This document shows, in pieces, positions 1 through 10,409 of a stretch of 64,000 nucleotides of DNA. The DNA lies in NCBI GenBank assembly GCA_027559495.1, contig JAMXSV010000028.1:2046001-2110000 (forward strand). The letters run 5' to 3'. The notes under the pieces were generated by a model. The model ran no database searches. It was not told where the DNA came from and was given only the letters and a program-made list of their open reading frames with translations. The position numbers and the translations under genes are program-made. The stretch's first letter is position 1. Each line of letters opens with the position of its first letter. The DNA comes from Aurifilum marmelostoma (Eukaryota; Ascomycota; Sordariomycetes; Diaporthales; Cryphonectriaceae).

Positions 1-827
1 GTGACGCCCTCCATGGGAAAGCCATCTTCCTCTTCCTCCTCGTTATTGGGGGCAACAACCGTGACCTTGGTAGACTCGGCCGCAGCCGCCTGGTTCCTGT
101 CGTGATCCTGGACCGCCAGCGCGGCTAGCCTCTCCTTGACAGCGTCTTCTTCGGCGTTGTCGTCGTCGGTTCTCCTCGCTCTCTCCTCCTGGCTGGCCCT
201 CCACTCGGCATACTTGCGCGCCCTGTGTCCGGCGTGGTACTCGTCGCAGAGCCTCTCGACGACGATCTGTAGAAACTCCTGGGCGTCGTGCTGCTGCCTG
301 CTGATGTTCTGCTTGAAGGCGCCCTCGAGCACGGCGACAAAGGGCGCGGCGCTGATGGTCTTCTTGTAGATGGGCCTCTCGTTGAGCTGGTCGAGCATCT
401 CCTTCAGGCCCTGCGTGACGAGGCCCCTCTGCTGGCCGGCCAGCAGGCCCTTTTTGACGGGGACGCGAGCCCTCGAGTCATCGCCGCCTCCGTCCTCCTT
501 CCAGTCCTCGGGCACGGTGACCGTGTAGGCCGCCCAGTCCCCGACGCTCCGCCTGTGCATCTCCCGGATCAGGTATAGGCGTAGGTCGCCCAGACCGGCA
601 AGGGCCTGCAGGATGGAGTTTATGAAGCAGTCGTTGGCCGGGTTGACGAGCCCCACCACGCCCTTCCTGCGGCCGCTGCCGCCCTTGAGGAAGCTCGTCC
701 CGGGGGGAGAGGGCCCTGGCGGGTCATTGTCGAGGAAGTAGGTAGGGGCAAAGACGTAGATCAGCGTCGCGGCGGCCAGAGAGGCCCCGGCCGCGTAGGC
801 GGCGACGGTGAGGGGCTTCTCCGGCAT
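1..827 (-). CDS. Ubiquitin-specific protease, membrane-anchored (Ubp16/USP30-like), 3' part cut by window edge
   Basis: The open frame runs from an ATG at 827 to the window edge (275 codons, no stop), so the C-terminal half lies outside. Residues about 8-27 form one hydrophobic N-terminal segment, like the mitochondrial outer-membrane anchor of yeast Ubp16 and animal USP30. The peptidase C19 Cys box follows at about 58-76 (GLVNPANDCFINSILQAL) with nucleophile Cys67. A second C19 block, QQHDAQEFL, lies at about 178-186, then a charged stretch rich in Asp and Glu. The His box would be in the missing part. The family cleaves ubiquitin from proteins; placement at mitochondria is inferred from the anchor only. 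The frame is clean, with no intron needed here. Family assignment is firm; the orthologue name is likely but unproven. Confidence 0.85.
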   Translation of the reverse strand, partial: MPEKPLTVAAYAAGASLAAATLIYVFAPTYFLDNDPPGPSPPGTSFLKGGSGRRKGVVGLVNPANDCFINSILQALAGLGDLRLYLIREMHRRSVGDWAAYTVTVPEDWKEDGGGDDSRARVPVKKGLLAGQQRGLVTQGLKEMLDQLNERPIYKKTISAAPFVAVLEGAFKQNISRQQHDAQEFLQIVVERLCDEYHAGHRARKYAEWRASQEERARRTDDDNAEEDAVKERLAALAVQDHDRNQAAAAESTKVTVVAPNNEEEEEDGFPMEGV

Positions 828-2333
828 GGCCTTGCGGGAAGAGTCGTTCGGCAGAGGATGAGGATGTATGCGTGTGTCGTGTCTCAGGCGTTGATTTCTA
901 AGGGTCTCCTTGCTCGTGAGCTGGTCTTGCGCTGGCTTGTGGTTCGGGAGTTCTCGTCGTCGTCGTCAATGTTCGGCGTCGCAGGAGGGGAGGAGGAGTA
1001 CGCTGGGGAGAGGATAGAGTAATTGCTGCTGCGACTCGCTCGACCGTACTGCCGCAATGAGGTTGCTGCTCCGCGAAGACGACAGAATCACCTGCTGCCC
1101 TTCTCAGCAGTTTTCACGTGGGCATTGGAGCGAGCGAGTCATTTCTGGGAAGCAGTGTATGTAAGTAGTCAATTCGGAGGACAGGGGAGGTAAGTCCGCA
1201 GTTGCGGGGTTGTTTTCAAGGTATAAAGGCCGGTATTATTATTTTTTTCTGGCGAGTAATTGTAGCAAGAGACAGAATAAACAAACAAGAGAGGGTCAAG
1301 AAATCAAGCTGGAGAACAATAATTCTTTTTTCATTCTCTTTTTCTTCCGCTCTCGTGTACATACATACTATGCTTGGTAAGAGATCGGCAAGCAGCCTTG
1401 TCGTGGCGGGTCTTTTTGGGGTGGTGTTGTGGTAGTGGCTGCGTCAATTGGGACAAGCAAACATTGCCGAGGGTGTTCGGTGGGTGGAGCGTCCCCAATC
1501 GTTCGTCATGGTTCAGTGGCAGTAAATACTGTAAGTGTTCTTGGTACTGTAGCATAGTACTAAGTGATGTAAAGTGGATTAATATGCGCAGTGGATGTGG
1601 TGTGGAGAGACGAAGGGTTAGTACTGCGATGCAATGCTAGTGGAAGAGTAATCATTTCAAAGATTATTATTTTCTTTTTCGGAAGAAAAAAGAGCGGGGC
1701 CGCCGTCGGCCGTTCGGCGTACACAGGGCTCCGGGCATCGTCCGCCCACTAAGGATGCTAATATAGCAGGCTTGTGCACTGCTAGACTGCATACTTATAG
1801 GTCATAATTAGGGAGTGATAGCATCTTCCACAGAGGGAGTCACTATTGCCCTCACAAAAAAAATAATTGCAGATTTGGACAGCAAAGCACAAATGAACCT
1901 GTGAACCACAAAATCAAGCAGCTGTAAGTCAACAACAAATTTGACATTGCTGTCTTCTGTCGCTTACTTATCAAAGTTTGGTCACATTGGCTTGATTTTA
2001 TGTGAGCACGCGATGTGGCTTTCTCTATTAGGAGCTCACTGCGACTTGCAAGAAAGAAAAGCTTATACATGATCGATTCTGTGCAGCGACTGTACCCTGT
2101 TGTTTTAATCAGTTCAAACAAGAAGATCAATAATGTTGACAGCCTATCTAGAAATACTATCATTCTGCTTGAGTACTTGTCAATTCGATCCCCCCTGCTG
2201 CTGCTGTCCCTAAGCACAGGGTCAAACGTTAGAATGGCATCTCGTCTGCTTGCGATAGCACATGCAATGCAGCAGGATACTACTCGCCAATATGGCAGGG
2301 CTATACTCACACAGAGTAACCCGCGCTGCTCAC
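828..2333. other. Intergenic, no gene seen
   Basis: This is the upstream side of the ubiquitin protease and the downstream side of the F-box-like gene. Short ORFs here (for example at 1202-1640 and 1852-2436) have no family motif and no good start or splice context. AT-rich stretches occur near 1230-1340 and 1850-1900. Confidence 0.6.
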
Positions 2334-3416
2334 TCAAAGACCTGCAGACCCATCTCCCCACCTCGGCCCCATCAGGCTCCCCTCCCAGCTCCAGATGTCG
2401 CCCCTCAGCGCAGCCGCCTTGACCCATTCCCTGCAAAGCTCAGTGTCGCTCTCGTCGCCATAGTAGCTTACCGGCACATCGTGGGTCACCACCTCCATCC
2501 GGTCGTCGGGGTCGACCTGCCCCCAGCTTGATTCCCCGGCCAGTCGGTCCGGATGCATCATGGAGACATTTACCAGCACGACCCGCAGCGGTCTCGGGGG
2601 CCCGCCCGGCCCCTCACCCTCGCGGTTCGGGCCCCAGTACGCTGTCTTCATACAGACCTCTTCCAGCAGGTTTGCCCGCGTGAGCACGACCTGCTCTAGC
2701 GCCTCCGTGCCCCGCACCGCCTCCCAGAAACTCTCGTGCGCGTCTACCTCTTCCAGCGCGAGCCTCCTCAGCCGCGGCCACAACTGCCACGGCTCGGGCT
2801 CCAGGACATTCTCATCCTCATCCTCGCTCAGTTCAAGTGTGTGCAGGTACAGCTCGTCACGCAGGCTCACCATCTCCTCGAGGGCCGGCAGCGTGAGGAA
2901 GGCCTCCCGCAGCGTCCGGCGCACGCCGCCACCCTGGTCAGAGATTGAGTGTATGCTGCGCAGCGGCATGTCGATAATCAGGCGCGCGAGCGTGGTTCGC
3001 ACACTGCCAAACAGCGCGACAATCTTGTGCACCGTCGCTGCGTCATTCGTGGTGCTCTGATCAAACGGTGCGAGGTACAGGGCCGTGATGGGCTCCAGGG
3101 ACCTCCCGTCGTCGTCGTCGTCGTCATCTTCAACAACGCCGCTCCTGGTTCGGTCCCGGGTTGCCTCGATGCAATACAAAAGCTGGTCCAGCCGCCGCCT
3201 AGAGCTGATGTAGACGCAGTGTTTCCGGAGGTGGTTCGACGCCACATTGTATGTGCCTCTGCAGACCCTTGTGAATGAGAGGAGCGTCCTGGTGCTTGAG
3301 TGGCTCGGTTTGAGGATGCTGCGGGGGTTCTCCACCAGCTTGTCGATGATGCAGAGGATGACTTCTAGAGGTAAAATTGAGAGTTGATACACCGTCTCCG
3401 TCTCGATACTCTCCAT
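2334..3416 (-). CDS. F-box-like hypothetical protein
   Basis: A single-exon frame of 360 residues reads from the ATG at 3416. The open frame extends 52 codons further upstream, but that part is poor in coding character, whereas the chosen start puts an F-box-like motif (LSILPLEVILCIIDKLV, residues about 11-27) at the N-terminus as is usual in fungal F-box proteins. An Asp tract (about residues 101-107) is followed by a leucine-rich region with LRRLALEEVDAHESFW-type repeats that could form irregular LRRs. F-box proteins bind Skp1 and bring substrates to SCF ubiquitin ligases; that role is inferred from the short motif. The protein is otherwise of unknown function. The gene lies tail to head with the ubiquitin protease, and no co-regulation can be seen. 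Confidence 0.65.
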   Translation of the reverse strand: MESIETETVYQLSILPLEVILCIIDKLVENPRSILKPSHSSTRTLLSFTRVCRGTYNVASNHLRKHCVYISSRRRLDQLLYCIEATRDRTRSGVVEDDDDDDDGRSLEPITALYLAPFDQSTTNDAATVHKIVALFGSVRTTLARLIIDMPLRSIHSISDQGGGVRRTLREAFLTLPALEEMVSLRDELYLHTLELSEDEDENVLEPEPWQLWPRLRRLALEEVDAHESFWEAVRGTEALEQVVLTRANLLEEVCMKTAYWGPNREGEGPGGPPRPLRVVLVNVSMMHPDRLAGESSWGQVDPDDRMEVVTHDVPVSYYGDESDTELCREWVKAAALRGDIWSWEGSLMGPRWGDGSAGL

Positions 3417-4045
3417 GACGTAGAAAGAAGAGGTGAGGTGTAACAAAAGCCAAAGTATGCGAATACAAGTTGAGTATTTAGATGTAAGTGTTTTTAAAAA
3501 TGATGGCAAATCCAGCCAAGCTTGACCCCTTTCAGGCTCCAATGCAACCCGCAAATTGCTGCTAGACAACACATTTAGACTTTACAGATAAATACCAAAC
3601 TCTACAGCCATCTCATATAAATTATATAAATGATATCATTAGGCTTATAGCAAGTATAGTTCAACTCAATGCCTCCTTTCATAAACTCCCTGACATCAGG
3701 ATTGGAAGTGACTAGGGTATCTTATTTGCTCCCCATAGGTACTGGCAGACCCTAACCCTGCTCATATTCCTCCAACTTCCTCATCACCCTGACTTTTTCA
3801 AGGGAAGAATAAGATGGGTACAGCAGGACTATATATGTCAAAACAAAGCGTATGATGGAGAAAAAAGAAAGAAACCCATAATTTTAAATTCGACCGAGAC
3901 ATTGCCCTAAATTACCCCTCTATACAACTTCTTAAACTCGAGCCTCGAATCCGAAGAGACTCCACTAATAACGAACTTAGTCCAAAATAGAAGCTCGTGA
4001 CTAACCTCCTGACCCAAATCTTGACCTCCTCCCTCATCCTCATCC
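3417..4045. other. Intergenic, AT-rich, no gene seen
   Basis: Space between two minus-strand genes: promoter and leader of the F-box-like gene and 3' end of the MFS gene. It contains an AT-rich run around 3600-3660. No supported ORF. Confidence 0.6.
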
Positions 4046-5808
4046 TCACCACGACGCAGTCTCATACCTACTCCTGGCCCGAATCTCCTTGCCATACCTG
4101 AACAGCACCCACGGCACAGGAAGCAGCGCCACGGCGATGAACCCCAGCAGCGAGCTCGCCCACCCGATCCCGAGGCGCTCGTACATCTGCACCGTGAAGA
4201 GCGGGAACGCCCCCGCCAGCCCGTACCGCGCAAGGCTGTTGGCGCTGGCGGCCGAAGCCACCGTCGTCCCGTGGTACGTGTCGACGAGGTACTGCATCGT
4301 CGTCACAAAGAGGCATATGTTACCCCACGCAAACGGCATGATGGCCACCACGGGGCTCGCCCAATGTATGTCTGGCCTTGCCGTCCAGCCGAACCAGAAT
4401 ACTCCCAGCGGGATCCCCAGGCTGCCTATCATGGCCGGCGCGAGGCGCCACTCGGGTGGTACCTGGTGCGGCTGATGTTTCGGGATCTGTGGTCTGTAGA
4501 ACAAGATGTCGCACAGGATGATCGTCACGAAGCCGAGGAGACAGCCGACGACTATGCTGATGTAGACTAGGCCCGCGCTCTCGACGCTGAAGTGGTATAC
4601 GCCCTCGAAAACATACGGGACGGACGCGAAGAAGCAGAAGAGCGTCGCGAATTCGCACGCCACGTACAGGCAGATGAAGGCGACGATGGGCTCCGTCAGC
4701 AGCATCATGACGGGCCGTACGAGCGCGATCATGATAAACGCCTTGACCTGTGCCCACACGGGTGCAGGCACGGGCTGGGGTTGGCCTAGTCTTTTCGCCT
4801 TGCGCCGCTCCAGAACCGGAGCGTATGTTTCTCGTCCGAAGACGACCCCGACGAGGAGCGCCTGGACGAAGAAGAAGAGCATCGTCCACTGGGTCCAACG
4901 CCAGCCTTTCCTGTTCACCACGAAGGCACCAATCAGAGGCCTGTAGCCACGGCCAGGTGTGTCAGCCTCCCTTGATCTGAAAAAAGAACTTGCATCTGAG
5001 GTGACAGGGGAACACCCGTCAGGGGGCGACTCACGCTATTCCAGGTCCCAGGAAGGGCATCAAGATGAAAAGCGCAGAAGGAGGACCCCTCTGTACCGGT
5101 TTGAACACGTCGTTGAGCAGCCCAGCAGCTACCGCTAGAGACGGGCCGAAGCAGAACCCCGCCAGGAATCGCAAGATACACAGCCCTGCAAAGTCGTGGA
5201 CGAGCCCCACGCCGAGCGTGAACAGTGCTCCCAGCGTCCCCAGGCCGACAAAGGTGAAATACCTGCCCACGGTCTCGGAAAGCGGTCCGCCCAGGACTGG
5301 GCCCAGGCCAAGCGCAAAGGTGTATAGAGACAGGGGAGCAATGCTCTGTGTGAGCGTGACGCCGAATTCCTCCTGCAGCTGCGTCGTGGCCGGGGCCATG
5401 ATGGATGTTCCCAGGGAGCTGTCAAAGGGAGTCAGACAGAAGATCCCACCAGACCAAGCAGATCCAAACACAACGGCTGGGCTGAACTCACGCGACTATG
5501 GCAAACGACGAGATCATGGCCACCTGAGCCCACTTCTTGCTCCCAGGCCAGTTGTATGGGTTCTCTTGGTCTGTGTCCCAGTCCCACGTGTCGTTGTTGT
5601 TGGCAGCATCGGACGACCTGGCCATGTTCTCATCACCACTGGTGTCACCTGCTTCTTGGGCCTTTTCCAGGTCTCTTTTGACTACAGCATCCATCCCCGT
5701 ATCCGAGGCAGCTGTCATGGTTGTAGTAGTATCATCAGACAATTCCGGTGGTGCCAGATCATCTTCAGCCCGACCTGTGAGGCTCTTCTCTGTGGTCCTC
5801 ACATCCAT
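4046..5808 (-). CDS. MFS transporter, DHA1-type drug/polyamine exporter family
   Basis: Three exons give 531 residues: 5808-5492, 5418-5035 and 4940-4046, with introns of 73 and 94 nt that start GTGAGT and end CAG. Frames join exactly in both cases. The N-terminal 90 residues are hydrophilic and acidic and end in the NPYNW-KKW signature (about 83-93) seen just before TM1 in fungal DHA1 proteins. The motif after TM2 reads GPVLGGPLSETVGRY, and LGPGIAPLIGAFVVNRKGWRWTQW-type sequence spans the second junction, typical of TM5-TM6 of this family. A long basic loop around exon 3 residue 40 separates the two six-helix halves. Members export drugs, toxins or polyamines by proton antiport; the substrate here cannot be told. 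No biosynthetic neighbours are present. Confidence 0.9.
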
Positions 5809-7260
5809 TCTAGGTATCGTTCTCTCAGCAAGGCTGTCTCGATGCAGATTGCGAAGAATCCAAAGTAAAGTGACGAAAAATAGTTCAGGCTCCTAGGCCA
5901 CCTTAGAAATCCCCGTTATAGAAGAGAGAGGTCGGAAAAGACTGCTCAGTGCCATCCATCAACTCGTTGCTTTCCTTTTAAATCCACTACAGCTGAGTGA
6001 TAACATGGGATGGCTAGGAATGGTAGTCACAGTGTGTGATTAGACATGCTCTCAAAGCACGTCTTGAGTACCCTTGTGTCACACAAAAGACATGTAAGCT
6101 GGACAGGGCACCTGAAGCTAGCAGGCAATCTAGAGACATGTTCATCTAATCAGGAAAACAGTGGACGGGAAGGGTTGGAGCTTGGGGCCGAGGCTGGGCT
6201 GGATGGCTGGGTCTCACCTAGGTTCGGCCCAAGCATGTTTAATAATCACATCTCCAGGCCCCAAGCAGAGTGGGAATCAGCCATGTTTGATGCTTCCATC
6301 TTAGACAATTGATTGTTTCATGAACCCACTTTTTCTCTCACATACAAGCAAGTATTCTGTACAGTATGCCGACACGCTGTTGACTGTTTCCACCTTTGCA
6401 GACTTTGTGCTCCCAGTCCCTTCGCTAATGCTTGCTCTTCACTGCTGAGCGTTTGCAGCACACTGGTACGGCCTGCACACCATAGTCCAAAGCCTCAAGA
6501 GCTTCATCATGGCTGCCCATTGGTGACAGCTTCGTCGAGGAGATGCAGATCCCAAGAGGGGCTCCTCCTCCGAATCCTCCGAATCCTCAAAGAACAAACC
6601 ACCCTCATCCGTCTGCAACCATGGGAACATAGCTCTAGAGCTCCTCTTCTTGCATTTTTGGGCAGTGCCTCCCCTCAATCTGGAAGACCACCTGAGCGGT
6701 ACCACTGCACGACTTGCACAGGAAGCGGTACCCAAGACCATTTCCACAATTTCCTCATCTCCTTTCATATTGCAGGGCCACTCCAATGGCCTTGCTGCAA
6801 AAGTTTTAGAAGTCATAAAACCCTTCCTTCCATTGTCACAGTTGTCATTGTCGCCGTTGAATACCCCCTCAGACTTCTCAACAATGGCTCTATCGAGCCT
6901 TGATTGCATTGGAACGCTCCTTCTTCTCGCCGTGTATGCAACTTTCTGCTCACCCCACTAGTCAAGCTGTATTGGAAAAGATGCTGGTTCAACCAGATAG
7001 TGGGTGACACCATCTGGCTCAGTCACTACAATCTGTGGACCCAAGTTGGTGTCATCTGGATGTAGCGAGAACACCCAGCCACACTGCTGCAGAAGCCTTG
7101 TCCTTCGAGGATGTGGATGCATTCTTGAAGGCAAGGTCTCTTGTTGGCGGCGAAAATGATGCTGGATAGTGTGGTTGCGTCTTTGTCTAGCTGCGCCTTT
7201 TTCCAGCCTCCTCCTCCTCCATGGGTTCTCCACAAAGGACACCTCGCGCAGCGCGGAATT
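5809..7260. other. Gene-free region with ORF fragments
   Basis: No complete gene is supported. On the minus strand several protein-like fragments lie in different frames: 6439-6909 (acidic segment GLFFEDSEDSEEEPLLG), 6958-7242 (ending GVTHYLVEPASFPIQLD) and 7026-7271 (KAQLDKDATTLSSIIFAANK). No splice pair I could find joins them into one product. They may be remnants of a decayed gene downstream of the unknown gene at 7261-8780, or chance ORFs. Confidence 0.35.
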
Positions 7261-8780
7261 CTATTGCGCATTTGGCTCTGGCCTGTTCAAGGCTGCTGCA
7301 GGTTTCTTGGATGATTCTGTGTACCATACAGTACAGTCCAGGGAGTTGATGAGAAACTCATTCTGTCTAGTGACAGCCAGCCAGAAGTGGGAGTCAGATG
7401 ACATTGTTGAGGAACCATGTGCCGTCGAATGGCTTCCAGGGATGGAGGCATGGTTGACTATATGTGCCATGTGTCAGTCGTCGTCATTTCAAAGGCCTTC
7501 ACAAAAATCAGCCCCAGGCAACGGGTGGTCTCAGGGTGCCAGCACTCACTCGTCAAGTCCGCAACCCACTCCCGGATACGCTGTGGGAGGATATCGCTGG
7601 GGATGGTAGTCCATTCCTCCGACTTGGCGATCGCAGCCGTCTTGTATTCCGCATCGTCCTCAGAAACTCGAGTGACCTTGGTGATGCAATTCGGAAAGTC
7701 CTTAAACAACTTCGAGATGCGCTTTTGCGACGCTTCCTCCGCTTTGACACGATCACTGTTGCCGTTGGACGAGGCAGCGTCATGCTTCAAAGTGTAGCCA
7801 TCAGGTTTCTTCGTCTTTTCAGTGAAGGAGCGGGGGCCGCCGTTCTTGTTCTCCTTGTTCCGTCCATTGGTGGTACTATTGCCGTTGGTAGGGTCGTTGA
7901 GGTCGGAGAAGGAGCTTGGGGAGGCCGGGGCGATCATCTCGGTCGAGGTGCTGCTAGTAGGTATCGCGCTGGCGGCGGCTGCTTTCGTGACGGGATGCGT
8001 CTTGGGGCCGTCGAGCTCTTCGCCATCGGAGTCAAGGAATTGCAGGTCTGCCAACCATGGGCCCTCGTACGGATGGCCCTTGGCAAAAAGCTCGGCCCTG
8101 AGCTTCACAGACACGACAACCTTGTCGGACGGCTCGACGCCTGCGTTCTCGGCCGCGTATCTCTCAGCGATGTATTGCTCCCACTTGCCTCCGGGGCCGG
8201 CATCTGCCTCGGTCAAGATTTCCTCAACCTCGAATCTACAGTCTTTGCTAAACTTGTCGACCCACTCGTCGATCCGTCGCATGGTTTGGACTCTGCAATT
8301 CAGCGTCGAAGACCTGGTTGTCAACCAATTCGGACGCTTGTAGAAGGGCTTGTTGTCCCTCTCATGTTGCAGGACTGCGGTCCGAAAGTTGGAGAGCTGA
8401 ATTTGGGTGGTCGATCGACCGTAACGCTGTCTCCAGGATCGGACCATCTCGACGGTTAGAGGGGGTGTATGCGATGGGTCGAGCTGCAGAAGAATGGAGG
8501 ATCGGTCGCTGGCTGCCGTCTGAATGAGTGTGAACACCCAACAGTCGGCTTCTGATGGTCTTTGTTTGTTGTCACCCCGGACGGCTGAATCAGATGGTAT
8601 CTGTGCGAAGTACTGCCTTGCGTCTGTCTCAGCCTGTTGTTTCTGGTGTGGTTGTTGCTGTTGTTGATGATGATGATGATGATGATGACAATCGCAGAAC
8701 GAGCGTGGATGCCCAGTATTGAAATGCCGAATATTGGTGGTCTGCCCGGTACGAAGCACGTCTGGCCACGCGATGTTCAA
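7261..8780 (-). CDS. Hypothetical protein with His/Gln tract; 5' end unresolved
   Basis: A long frame (8780-7550) splices through an intron at 7549-7458 (GTGAGT donor, CTGAC branch point 14 nt before a TATAG acceptor) to a short last exon, 7457-7261. The frame at 8780 has no ATG; it is open upstream to a pyrimidine-rich acceptor near 8805, so a first exon probably exists farther up. The first in-frame ATG is at 8447. Before it lie His and Gln tracts encoded by ATG/TTG-type triplet repeats. The body has a charged central part (FSKDCRFEVEEILTEAD, GKWEQYIAERYAAE), a low-complexity Ser/Thr/Asn region and a basic C-terminal part. I recognise no domain. Coding character is good, the start is uncertain, and no function is offered. 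Confidence 0.6.
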
Positions 8781-9700
8781 GCAGACACTGTACTTGAGGC
8801 TATCTGAGAAATGAAAGGATGATTGAGGATGAGGTATGCGGTACGGAGGAATTGGTGTGAAAGGGGTGGGTGTGTTAAATAGATATGGAAAACGAATGTG
8901 ATGGCGGGCATGGAGGAGGAAGCGAGCGCGATCGAAACATTCAGGTCAACTCTGGAAGGAAACGAGCTACGAGTGTGGCCTTTCGTTCTAGGTGTTGGAA
9001 AGAGCCTCGCTGACAGCGTGCTAAAGGCTAGTAGACTCGACCAGCAGTTGTGACAGCACTGCATCTGTGCCAAATGAACCCCAGCCCAACCTCCTTTGGG
9101 CCCCATTGGACAGACGATTTCGTAGCGACGAGAAAGATGACGCCTGCCCCTGGCCCCATGAGGGCGGTCTGATGCCATCACCTCGATATTAAAAGATGAG
9201 TAAAATTGGTAGCACAGACTAGACTGGTTGGTTCATTATTTTAGAGACAGACGACTGGTCTTAGTCGCGACGGCCCGAGAGATAGATCGCCTCTTATGAT
9301 CGACCAGGCCAGCCATCAGTGTGCACGTATGTGCAAAAGTTTTTCAAGACACTCGGGTATTTCCTCCATGCTACCTAGGTAGATGAGCTTGAACCCAAAT
9401 TTAGTCTCCCGGGCTCATCTCCCATAGCTGTGATCTGCCAGCTCCGAATCAGAATCGTGTCCCATAGACAGGAATTGCCTTGTGAAGATTTCAACTACGC
9501 GAGGTTCGATGATATCTGAGCGTGTCCTCCACCAAATTCATTCCGTTCCTGCAGAAATCCTGCTGCTGAACAGCCATCTAGTCTGTTTCTCCGGGAGTTT
9601 GAGCACCGTGATCGCCGTAATTATCGATCAAAGTCCGTGTTAAACGCTGCGGGAGTTGATAAGGACACCTCGTCTCCTCTCGAGCCTAAAGTCCAGACTT
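8781..9700. other. Intergenic, no complete gene seen
   Basis: Holds the probable leader and missing first exon of the unknown gene to the left and the 3' end of RPB7 to the right. A perfect 12-bp palindrome CTACCTAGGTAG occurs at 9371-9382. The minus-strand ORF 8777-9181 overlaps the unknown gene's start and is more likely leader sequence. Confidence 0.5.
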
Positions 9701-10409
9701 TTACTCCGCCAAAGGTCTGTAAATATTCATTGTCAGAAAACTATCAGGAACGGGAACACACACAAACAAAGAGGAAGAAACATCAGGAAGGGGTCCAAGT
9801 ACCCAAGGTAGTCCTCATTCATGGTGCCAACTGCCCACATCTCGGTCACCTCGGTCCGGATACCAATGAGCTTGAGACGGATGTGAGTGCCTGGCTCGAT
9901 TGTGAGGCCTTCGTGGTCCGTGAACTGTGGCGGCGTTGCATTGGCGTCATAGACACAGTTCTTGGGGATGGACTACAGAGGTGTCAGCTGCAGCAGCCAA
10001 GAGCATGGCCTGTCATCTGCCTTACATGGTTGGACGTGAAGATCATGAGAGGGCCAGCTTGGGCGAAGAAGCCGTGCGTGTTGATGGAGTTACCAACAAC
10101 AGCATCAACCTTGACACCTGTCAGCACTACCCCAGTAGATAAATTTCCCAAACCTCATACCGTCTCGCCCCTGAAGGGTCGCCACACCACAGCTCGGTAG
10201 CCCACAGTAAACTCTGCCAGGCCACTTCCAGGGAGGATGCGACCCTCAGAGATGTCGAAGGTGTCCATGATGGTGATGATAAAGTAGTTGCCTGCGCATG
10301 TACCCTCCACATCCTTCAGGAGCTTGGTGGTGACCAGCTCGTGCATATTTCGGCCAAAGTAGGAGGGGTGCAGCGTGACATGACGCGTGAGGTTGTACAG
10401 GAAGAACAT
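9701..10409 (-). CDS. rpb7: RNA polymerase II subunit Rpb7
   Basis: Four exons give 172 residues, the same length as fission yeast Rpb7: 10409-10161, 10109-10026, 9972-9803 and 9716-9701. The N-terminus MFFLYNLTRHVTLHPSYFG and the block LPGSGLAEFTVGYRAVVWRPF are diagnostic of the Rpb7/RPC25/RpoE family. The S1-type OB domain follows from VDAVVGNSINTHGFFAQAGPL. The 16-nt last exon supplies the end of DYLGPLAE; its intron (9717-9802) has a CTGAC branch point and a CAG acceptor, and skipping it would give an unrelated tail. Rpb7 pairs with Rpb4 as the Pol II stalk, helping initiation and binding nascent RNA in the nucleus. The second exon uses an AAG acceptor. Confidence 0.95.

Noticed and set aside
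1852..2436. 194-codon minus-strand ORF overlapping the end of the F-box-like gene
   Set aside because: Overlaps the better-supported frame and lies in AT-rich 3' DNA; hydrophobic run at its end is from biased composition.
4089..4898. Long ORFs antisense to or out of frame with the MFS exporter
   Set aside because: Shadows of a high-GC coding exon; the minus-strand MFS frame has clear family motifs.
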